Shown here: positions 34,726 through 43,588 of the stretch, in pieces | Layout: each line of letters starts with the position of its first letter | How positions within the stretch are numbered: position 1 is the stretch's first letter | Assembly: GCF_003086295.3 (NCBI RefSeq) | Contig: NC_092048.1 | Location: 74,424,290-74,488,289, forward strand | Reading direction: 5' to 3' | DNA length: 64,000 bases | DNA from: Arachis hypogaea | Lineage: Eukaryota > Streptophyta > Magnoliopsida > Fabales > Fabaceae | Position numbers and translations under genes: made by a program | Notes under the pieces: generated by a model | Seen by the model: only the letters and a program-made list of their open reading frames with translations | What the model was told of the DNA's origin: nothing | Database searches by the model: none

Positions 34726-34769
34726 TCAAGCTATTGACATTAAAGAAGCGCTTGTTGAGAGGCAACCCA
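34726..34769 (+). promoter_or_regulatory. Fid2 copy of the post-protease motif
   Basis: AAGCGCTT at 34746-34753, then GAGAGGCAACCC at 34757-34768. Nearly identical to 1563-1606. Confidence 0.6.
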
Positions 34770-34909
34770 ATGTTTATTTATCTAATTTTATTTTTGTTTT
34801 TCATATTTTCTTAGGTTCATGATCATGTGGAATCACAAAATAAACGAAAAATTTAGAAACAGAATCAAAAACAGCGGAAGAAAAATCACACCCTGGAGGA
34901 AGCACCTGC

Positions 34910-35160
34910 ATGGCATTCAACGCCAGAACAGAGCATGGTTCTGGCGCTGAACGCCCAAAATGGGCAGTATCTGGGCGCTGAACGCCTAAAATGGGCATTA
35001 TCTGGGCGCTGAACGCCAGAATTGCACCCTGGAGAGGAGCTGGCGCTGAACGCCCAGAACAAGCATGGTTATGGTGTTCAACGCCAGAAATGAGCAACAA
35101 ATGGGCGTTGAACGCCCAAAATGGGCATCAACCTGGTGCTGAACGCCCAGAGTTGTGTGC
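34910..35160 (+). repeat. Fid2 internal array of GGCGYTGAACGCC words
   Basis: About nine copies of GGCGCTGAACGCC, GGCGTTGAACGCC or TTCAACGCC, alternating with CCAAAATGGGCA linkers. They are the same word as in the U3 of this family. The array is non-coding and lies between gag-pro and ORF2. Confidence 0.8.
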
Positions 35161-35480
35161 AAGGGCATTTTACATGCCTAATTTGGTGCAAGGTTGTAAA
35201 TCCTTGAACATCTCAGGATCTGTGGACCCCACAGGATCCCCACCTACCTCCACTCACTCTCTTCTCTCTTCTCAATCATCCTCTATTCCCAATAAACACT
35301 CTTCCCCAAAACCCTTCACCTATCACCTCCATCTCTTTTCCCTATTAACCCTTCACCACTTACAACCACCCACTCTTCCCCATAAACCTACCCAATAAAC
35401 TCCACCTACCTTCAAAATTCAAATCAATTTCCCACCCAAACCCACCCATATGGCCGAACCTTAATCCCCCCTCCATTCCC
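35161..35480 (+). other. Fid2 C-rich leader before ORF2
   Basis: CT- and CA-rich, no ORF supported. It leads into the TATA box at 35481. Its right half aligns with 12943-13026 of Fid1. Confidence 0.5.
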
Positions 35481-35488
35481 TATATAAA
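35481..35488 (+). promoter_or_regulatory. Candidate ORF2 promoter TATA box (Fid2)
   Basis: TATATAAA, 199 bp before the ORF2 ATG (35680). Confidence 0.55.
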
Positions 35489-35606
35489 GCCTTCCATTCT
35501 TCCTCATTTTCACACAACACAACCCTCTCTTCTCTTCTTGGCCGAAACACACCTCCCCCCTCTTCTCCATCTTTTCTTCTTCTTCTTCATCTAATTCTTT
35601 ATTTTC

Positions 35607-35643
35607 TTGCTCGAGGGCGAGAAATATTCTAAGTTTGGTGTGG
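35607..35643 (+). promoter_or_regulatory. Fid2 hairpin cassette upstream of ORF2
   Basis: TTGCTCG-AGGG-CGAGAAA, a stem with one C-to-A mismatch, followed by CTAAGTTTGGTGTGG. Orthologous to 13153-13190. Confidence 0.6.
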
Positions 35644-35679
35644 TAAAAGCATAAGCTTTTTGTTTTTCCATTACCATTG

Positions 35680-36820
35680 ATGGCACCTAAGACCGGAGAA
35701 TCCTCTAAAAAAGGGAAAGGGAAGACAAAAACTTCCACCTCCGAGTCATGGGAGATGGAAAGATTCATCTCCAAAGCTCATCAAGACCACTTCTATAATG
35801 TTATGGCCAAGAAGAAGGTGATCCCCGAGGTCCCTTTCAAACTCAAAAGAAATGAGTATCCGGAGATCCGACATGAAATTCAAAGAAGAGGTTGGGAAGT
35901 TCTAACAAATCCCATCCAACAAGTCGGCATCCTAATGGTTCAAGAGTTCTATGCCAATGCATGGATCACCAAGAACCATGATCAAAGTAAGAACCCGGAT
36001 CCAAAGAACTATGTTACAATAGTTCGGGGGAAATACTTGGATTTTAGTCCGGAAAATGTGAGGTTGGCGTTAAACTTGCCTATGATGCAAGGAGATGAAC
36101 GCCCCTACACTAGAAGGGTCAACTTTAATCAAAGGTTGGACTAAGTCCTCATGGACATATGTGTGGAAGGAGCTCAATGGAAGATTGACTCTAAAGGCAA
36201 GCCGGTTCAACTAAGAAGATTGGACCTCAAGCCTGTGATGGTTGGAGTTCATCCAACGCTCCATCATCCCCACTAGCAACCAATCTGAAGTTACTGTGGA
36301 TCGGGCCATCATGATCCATAGCATCATGATTGGAGAAGAAGTAGAGGTTCATGAAGTCATCTCCCTTGAACTCTACAAAATAGCTGAAAAGCCCTCTCCT
36401 GGGGCAAGGCTAGCTTTTCCTCATCTTATCTGCCATCTATGTTACTTAGCTGGAGCTTCCATAGAAGGAGACATTCACATTGAGGAAGAAAAGCCCATCA
36501 CTAAGAAAAAGATGGAGCAAGCAAGAGAGCCTATTCATGGAGCTCAAGAGGCGCAGGAAGCTCATCACCATGAGATCCCGGAGATGCCTCATATGCATTT
36601 TCCTCCACAAAACTATTGGGAGCAAATCAACACCTCCCTAGGAGAATTAAGTTCCAACATGGGACAACTAAGGGTGGAACATCAAGAGCACTCCATCATC
36701 CTTCATGAAATAAGAGAAGATCAAAAAGCAATGAGGGAGGAGCAACAAAGACAAGGAAAAGACATAGAAGAGCTCAAGGACATCATTGGTTCCTCAAGAA
36801 GGAAACGCCACCATCACTAA
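35680..36820 (+). pseudogene. Fid2 ORF2, putative plant transposon protein type, one stop and one frameshift
   Basis: ATG at 35680 (MAPKTGESSKKGKGKT). Domain blocks: ESWEMERFISKAHQDHF, VPFKLKRNEYPEI, MVQEFYANAWITKN (near 35935-35975), KYLDFSPENVRLALNLP. CAA has become TAA near 36142, and a frameshift near 36236 moves the rest to another frame. The second half (36242-36820) has MIHSIMIGEEVEVHE, ARLAFPHLICHLC, an acidic linker, and a C-terminal coiled coil ending RKRHHHH-like (SSRRKRHHH). About 380 codons in all. Family function unknown; no transposase catalytic triad, signal peptide or membrane helix is visible. Confidence 0.78.
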
Positions 36821-37897
36821 GGTGGACTCATTCCTTGTTCTTACTTTCTCTGTTTTTCGTTTTCTCTATGTTAAGTGCTTATCTATGTTTGTGTCTTCAC
36901 TACATGATCATTAGTAGTTAGTAACTTTGTCTTAAAGTTATGAATGTCCTATGAATCCATCACCTCCCTTAAATGAAAAATGTTTTAATTCAAAAGAACA
37001 AGAAGTACATGAGTTTTGAATTTATCCTTGAACTTAGTTTAATTATATTGATGTGGCGACAATGCTTCTTGTTTTCTGAATGTATGCTTGAACAGTGCAT
37101 ATGTCTTTTGAAGTTGTTGTTTAAGAATGTTAAATATGTTGGCTCTTGAAAGAATGATGACTAGGAAACATGTTATTTAATAATCTGAAAAATCATAAAA
37201 ATGATTCTTGAAGGAAGAAAAAGCAGCAAAGAACAAAGCTTGCAGAAAAAAAAAAGAAAAAAACAGGCGAAAAAAATAGAAAGGAAAAAAAAAGCAAGCA
37301 GAAAAAGCCAATAACCCTTAAAACCAAAAGGCAAGGGCAAATAAAAAGGATCCCAAGGCTTTGAGCATCAGTGGATAGGAGGGCCTAAAGGAATACAATC
37401 CTGGCCTAAGCGGCTAAACTAAGCTGTCCCTAACCATGTGCTTGTGGCGTGTAGGTGTCAAGTGAAAACTTGAGACTGAGCGGTTAAAGTCAAGGTCCAA
37501 AGCAAAAGAAGAGTGTGCTTAAGAACCCTGGACACCTCTAATTGGGGACTTTAGCAAAGCTGAGTCATAATCTGAAAAGGTTCACCCAATTATGTGTCTG
37601 TGGCATTTATGTATCCGGTGGTAATACTGGAAAACAAAGTGCTTAGGGCCACAGCCAAGACTCATAAAGAAGCTGTGTTCAAGAATCATCATACTGAACT
37701 AGGAGAATCAATAACAATATCTGAACTTTGAGTTCCTATAGATGCCAATCATTCTGAACCTCAATGGATAAAGTGAGATGCCAAAACTATTCAAGAGGCA
37801 AAAAGCTACAAGTCCCGCTCATCTAATTGAAGCTATGTTTCATTGATAGTTTGTAATTTATAGTATATTCTCTTCTTTTTATCCTATTTGATTTTCA
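36821..37897 (+). other. Fid2 3' untranslated region
   Basis: Non-coding. A purine-rich A/G patch lies at 37215-37305. The rest aligns with 14352-15667. Confidence 0.7.
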
Positions 37898-37935
37898 GTT
37901 GCTTGGGGACAAGCAACAATTTAAGTTTGGTGTTG
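37898..37935 (+). promoter_or_regulatory. Fid2 3' hairpin and plus-strand primer site
   Basis: GTTGCTTG-GGGA-CAAGCAAC (37898-37917), then TTTAAGTTTGGTGTTG up to the LTR at 37936. Confidence 0.75.
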
Positions 37936-39638
37936 TGATGAGCGGATAATTTATACGCTTTTTGGCATTATTTTTAGTATGTTTTTAGTAGGATCTAGTT
38001 ACTTTTAGGGATGTTTTCATTATTTTTTATGTTAAATTCACATTTCTGGACTTTACTATGAGTTTGTGTGTTTTTCTATAATTTCAGGTATTTTCTGGCT
38101 GAAATTGAGGGACTTGAGCAAAAATCAGATTCAGAGGTTGAAGAAGGACTGCTGATGCTGTTGGATTCTGACCACCCTGCACTCAAAATGGATTTTCTAG
38201 AGCTACAGAACTCAAAATGGCGCGCTTCAAATTGCGTTAGAAAGTAGACATCTAGGGCTTTCCAGCAATATATAATAGTCCATACTTTGTCCTAGTTTAG
38301 ACGACGCAAACAGGCGTTCAACGCCAGCTCTCTACCCAATTCTAGCGTCCAGCGCCAGAAACAAGTTGCAAAGTGGAGTTCAACGCCCAAAATGGCACAA
38401 AAGCTGGCGTTCAACTCCAAGAATGACCTCTCCACGTGTAGACTTCAAGCTCAGCCCAAGCACACACCAAGTGGGCCCCAGAAGTAGATTTAAGCATCAA
38501 TTACTTACTTCTGTAAACCCTAGTGACTAGTTTATTATAAATAGAACTTTTTATCATTGTATTCGTAGTCTTGGTTACTCCGGTTCCCCTCTGGGGCCGA
38601 GACCAATGAACTCCATTATCACTTATGTATTTTCAACGGTAGAGTTTCTGCACTCCATAGATTAAGGTGTGGAGCTCTGCTGTTCCTCAAAGATTAATGC
38701 AAAGTACTACTGTTTTCTATTCAATTCATCTTATTTCGCTTCTAAGATATTCATTCGCACTTCAACCTGAATGTGATGAACGTGACAATCATAATCATTC
38801 CCTATGAACGCGTGCCTGACAACCACTTCTGTTCTACATTAGATTGAATGAGTATCTCTTAGATCTCTTAATCAGAATCTTCGTGGTATAAGCTAGATTG
38901 ATGGCGGCATTCATGAGAGTCCGGAAAGTCTAAACCTTGTCCGTGGTATTCCGAGTAGGACTCTGGGATTGAATGACTGTGACGAACTCCAAACTCGCGA
39001 GTGCTGGGCGTAGTGACAGACGCAAAAGGATAGTAAATTCTATTCCAGTATGATCGAGAACCTCCAAGATGATTAGCCATGCAGTGACAGCGCATCGGAC
39101 CATTTTCACAGAGAGGAATATGATGCAACCAACGACAAGGGTGATGCCTCCAGACGATTAGCCGTGCTGTGACAGAGCATTTGGACCATTTTCCCGAGAG
39201 GATTGAAAGTAGCCATTGGCACCGGTGACATCCTTACACAAAGCCAGCCATAGAAAGGAGTAAGACTGATTGGATGAAGACAGCAGGAAAGCAGAGGTTC
39301 CGATAAAATACGCTTATCTGAAATTCTCATCAATGATTTACATAAGTATTTCTATCCTTATTTTAGTATTAATTTCGAAAACTCCATAACTATTTTATAT
39401 CCGCCTGACTGAGATTTACAAGGTGACCATAGCTTGCTTCATACCAACAATCTCCGTGGGATCGACCCTTACTCACGTAAGGTTTATTACTTGGATGACC
39501 CAGTGCACTTGCTGGTTAGTTATGCGAAGTTGTGAAGATATGTTTAGACCATGGTTCTGTGCATCCGTTTTTGGTGCCATCGCCAGGGAATCAATTTTGA
39601 ACAATAATTCACAACCTGAGTAACAATTTTGCATACCA
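37936..39638 (+). repeat. Fid2 3' LTR
   Basis: About 1.70 kb, same ends as the 5' LTR. TATAAATA is at 38536-38543. U3 words are at about 38305-38420. A short deletion near 39303 distinguishes it from the 5' LTR. Confidence 0.93.
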
Positions 39639-40399
39639 AATGGTTTGCATGCATAGTTGAAGGTTGACAAGGATTCCTTCCCCATTGGATGCATGAGGTT
39701 CGGTCTCTAAGGGTGCATACATGCAGATTTTGTTTTCCAAGGGGCACGTTTCTCTAAGCACATGTGATCACCCTCCCTTGGCTTGTCATAACCGTGCCTT
39801 TCCTCCTCTTTTGTCCTCTTCTCAATCTTCTTTTTCCTATTCAATTAAATCAACAAAATAGTGAGCCTTAGGATTCAAAAGTGGCACGGTGGTGTGGTGA
39901 TAGTCATTTAAACAATTTAACATGTTCCTTATTCATAAAGAAACAATTGTGCTCCTTAGATAGTGAACCAAGATTTGGTGAACACCAAACTTGTCCCTTG
40001 CTAAGGGATCAATGTAAAATGCAAATAATCCATCACAATTCGTACCTTCATTATAAGAAACATTTTATTTTCTAGCATAAATTCCTAAAATGAAACAATT
40101 TGTGATCCATCTATTCATAAATTTGATTTTATGAACAAAATTGATTTCTCTGCAATTTAATGTGTATGCAGACACCAAAATTAATGTTTGGCTATATTTT
40201 CCATCAAAATGAACGAGCATATAGTCTAAGAAAGCTAGAAAGGCTATTTTGGAGTGCCTGCAGGCACACCAAACTTAGAAGTCTAGCATATGCTTAAAGA
40301 TCATGTATGCAGGTATCAAATATATTCATGAGCACTCAAATTCATGCTAGAAGGACCATTGATTATTGGAATTAAAATCAAAGCAAAAATCTTAAATCA
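39639..40399 (-). other. D spacer between the conserved motif and ORF2
   Basis: Non-coding, no hairpin cassette recognised. Two exact ACACCAAACTT words (39982-39992, 40266-40276), the reverse of AAGTTTGGTGT. It starts with the right copy of the Fid2 target duplication. Confidence 0.6.
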
Positions 40400-40442
40400 T
40401 GGGTTGCCTCCCATGGAGTACTCTTTTATTGTCATTAGCTTA
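40400..40442 (-). promoter_or_regulatory. D copy of the post-protease motif with a changed palindrome
   Basis: On the minus strand GTTAAGCTAATGAC...GAGTACTCC ATGGGAGGCAACCCA. The palindrome is GAGTACTC (40423-40416) instead of AAGCGCTT: different bases, same self-complementarity. Confidence 0.6.
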
Positions 40443-40456
40443 ACATTAAGCCTTTA

Positions 40457-43372
40457 TTAGGGTGGTTGATGACTATAGTGTCTCAGCTTGTCTCTACTCA
40501 CTGTGAGCTTCCTTCCAGTGCCTTGATGTTCAATTTCTGCATGATCCAATGAGAGTATCCTGCTAACAGTGTAGTAGTCATCAACTTGTTGGTTTGTCCC
40601 CAACTGTTGGTAGATTAACTTTACTTTATCTCCCTTTGAAAATCCCTCAGTCGGGATCTTTTTGTTCTTCCATCCTTTTTGAGCCTTTTTCTTGCTTTTC
40701 TTTCTTCTTTTTGGTGATCCTTCTCCCTTGACGATGGGCTACATTTCATTTTTTTCTTACTTTCCCTCATCACTCTGCACAAGTTCATTTTCCTTCTGTC
40801 CTGCTTTGTTGCTTATTTCTTGCTTTGGAAGGGAATTAATGAGTGTCTTGTTGGTTTCTTCCTTCCACTGCAAGTCTTCTTTATTGATCTCCATGCAGTC
40901 TTTCTTTTCATCAGAGTGATGTGTTTCTGGAAAGACATTTAGAGTAATGCTTTCATCGTTCACTCTCAAAGTCAATGCCCCTTGTTCCACATCTATAATA
41001 GCCCTTGCTGTAGCCAAGAATGGTCTTCCTAGTATGATGGAATTACCTTCTTCCTGATCTAGGTCCAGAATCACAAAGTCTGTAGGGAATATAAACTTAT
41101 CCACTTTGACCAAAAGGTTTTCAATCACACCTTTGGGAAACACCACAGACTTGTCTACTAGCTCTAGTGTTATCTGTATGGGCTTTACCTCTTCTATGCA
41201 TAGCCTTTTCATCAGAGAAGAGGGCATTAGATTGATGCTAGCTCCTAAGTCACACATTGCTTTATTGATGCTTATGTCGCCAATGGTACAAGGTAGGAAA
41301 AAGCTTCCAGGGTCCTCAAGTTTTGGGGGAAGCCCTTTCTGGATTAATACACTGCATTCTTCAGTGAGCATAATGGTTTCCTTCTCATGCTAGCTTCTCT
41401 TCTTGTTAATGAGCTCTTTCAAGAATTTTTCATATAGTGGCATCTGCTCTAATACTTCAGCCAAGGGACTATTAATTTCCAATTTCTTGAAGACTTCAAG
41501 AAACTTGGGGAAGTGTTGATCATTGGTTTCCTTGTTGAACCTTTGAGGATATGAAAAGGGAGGTGTGAAAGCCTTCTCCACTTGCATCTGTCCTTGAGAT
41601 AGTCCTTCTATTGCTTCCTTCCCTTTTCTTAAGTTTTGTGGCTGGTCATCCTTCTCTTTGAGCTTCTTTGAAGTTTGCTTGCTTGCTGTCACTTCTTTGT
41701 TGCTGGCTTCCTCTTTCTCAGCTTGCTTCTTGTCATTCTCCTTTGGCTTCTTGGTTGCTTCTTCGTCTTTCACCAAGATCTTTCCACTTCTTAGCTGTAT
41801 GGCATTGCATTCTTCTTTAAGATTTAGAATGGTGTCACTTGGGAGTGAGCTTGATGGCCTTTCAATTACAGCTTGCTTGGAAAGCTGTCCAATCTGCCTT
41901 TCTATATTTCTTATGGAAGCTTCATTGTTCTTGTTTGTAAGTTCTTACTGTTTCATTATTTTTTCCATCAATATCTCCAAGTTAGAGATTCTCTGAAAGT
42001 CTTGTGGAATTTGTGGTTGGTTGTGAGCTCGTGAGGGTGAATAATAGTTGTTTAGGTTGGTGGTTTAGTTATTGGATGGATAATGGTTGGAATTGGGGTA
42101 ATTATTTTGGGGTTTTCTATATGGATTTTGGTTATTGTTCTGCTGGTTGTTTCTTGAGTTGTTTTTATTTGAATTTTTTTGCCATGGCTACTGATTTTGA
42201 TGGTGATTATCTCCCCATCTAAGGTTGGGGTGGTTCCTCCAAGATGGATTGTAAGTGTCACCATAAACTTCACTTGATCCAGAACCTAGGTTGTGCACAT
42301 ATTGAATTTGTTCCTGCTGCTGATCTTCTTGGTTCTCTTCATTCTGCCCCCATGTGGTTGATGGTTGGCTTGTGACATTTACTGATGCAACTTGTAAGCT
42401 ATCAATCCTCTTTGCCATTTGTTCAAATTGTTGCTGAAATTGTTGCTGCATCATCTTGTTTTGAGCTAGGATTGTGTCTACTCCTTCCAACTCTAGCACT
42501 CCTTTCCTTTGTAATGGTTGGCGTTGTCTCTGATGGCCAAAGAAATATTGATTGTTTGCCACCATATCAATGAAGTTTTGAGCCTCCTCTGCTGTCTTCA
42601 TCAATTGTAAGGAGCCTCCTGCTGAATGATCTGGTGCCTCCTGAGCCTTGAGAGTCAAACCTTCATAGAAATTTTGAAGAATGTCCCATTCATTAAACAT
42701 TTCAGGAGGATATTTTCTAATCAGAGCCTTGTACCTCTCCCATGCCTCATAGAGAGATTCTGCATCCATCTGTATAAATGTTTGTACCTCAGTCTTGAGC
42801 CTGATGATCCTTTGAGGTGGGTAGAACTTGGCCAAAAATTTATTCACTAGATCCTCCCAGCTAGTGATGCTTCCTTGTGGAAAGGTTTCAAGCCATTGAG
42901 CAGCCTTATCCCTCAATGAAAATGGAAACAGCAGCAATTTATATGTTTCTAGATGCACACCATTAGACTTCACTGTATCACAAATCCTCAAGAAGGTAGA
43001 TAAGTGTTGGTTTGGATCCTCCAAGGGGCTTCCTCCATATGAGCATTTGTTCTGTACCAATGTGATGAGCTGGGGCTTCAATTCAAAGTTATTTGTATTG
43101 ACATTTGGGGTAAGGATGCTACTCCCATAATGCCATGGATTAGCAAATGTATATGAAGCCAATACTCTCCTTTATGGTTGACCATTGTTGTTAGCCACTC
43201 CTACTGGTGGATTTGTTGGATTTGTTGAGTGTTCCTCCATTTCATGAAATTCGTCTTCAAAAAGTTCTTCCTCTCCAACAATTCCTTTTTCTCTTGCTCC
43301 TCTTCTTATCCTTCAGAGAGTTCTTTCATCAGCCTCACAGAAAGTAGGGGTTTCCCTCCTTACCTCTGGCAT
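40457..43372 (-). pseudogene. D gag-protease with integrase-tail-like C-terminus, broken
   Basis: ATG at 43372 (MPEVRRETPTFCEAD), with stops at codon 20 and near 43172. Capsid domain 43162-42550: NNFELKPQLITLVQNK, LLLFPFSLRDKAAQWLE, LYEAWERYKALIRKYP. Then a Q-rich stretch and NPSWRNHPNLRWGDN. The frame is lost between 42188 and about 41990. It resumes in a K/E-rich linker (41776-41390, TAG at its end). Protease (41371-40900) has CDLGASINLMPSS, TDFVILDLD and LGRPFLATARAIIDVE. After a TAA at 40757 and a further TAG the same frame reads on to 40457 with WKNKKIPTEGFSKGDKV and YTVSRILSLDHAEI...LRHY. This tail is shared with C and resembles the integrase C-terminus of H. RT, RNase H and the integrase core are missing. 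Confidence 0.83.
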
Positions 43373-43564
43373 AAAAAAACAAGAAACACACAGACACAGA
43401 ACCAGAAAATAATTCACTCTATTGATAGAGCAAAGTTGATGTTAGCTTAAGCAAAAATACAAATAGTTAATGTGCTTGTTAGAAACAAATAAAGTAAACA
43501 AAGATAAAGAAAAAGTGCTTAATCTAGACCACCACCTTACTTAATCATTGTCAATCTAATTCAA

Positions 43565-43582
43565 TCCCCGGCAACGGCGCCA
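43565..43582 (-). promoter_or_regulatory. D primer-binding site (tRNA-Asp type)
   Basis: On the minus strand TGGCGCCGTTGCCGGGGA, a perfect tRNA-Asp type site, six bases after the LTR end. Confidence 0.92.
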
Positions 43583-43588
43583 AAAACT

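Larger units (their letters stand above)
28813..39638 (+). mobile_element. Fid2: complete FIDEL-type element without pol core
   Basis: About 10.8 kb: 5' LTR, PBS, 1.8-kb AT-rich leader, gag-pro, conserved motif, internal palindrome array, ORF2 with upstream TATA and hairpin cassette, 3' UTR, hairpin/primer site, 3' LTR. It is flanked by a 5-bp duplication with one CpG transition. The first 450 bp of the two LTRs differ at roughly 18 positions, clearly more than in C. No RT, RNase H or integrase. Related to, but a different subfamily from, Fid1 and I. Confidence 0.92.

Noticed and set aside
35680..36820. Calling ORF2 an envelope gene
   Set aside because: Position would fit, but I see no signal peptide, transmembrane segment or cleavage site; the start is basic and the end is a soluble-looking coiled coil.
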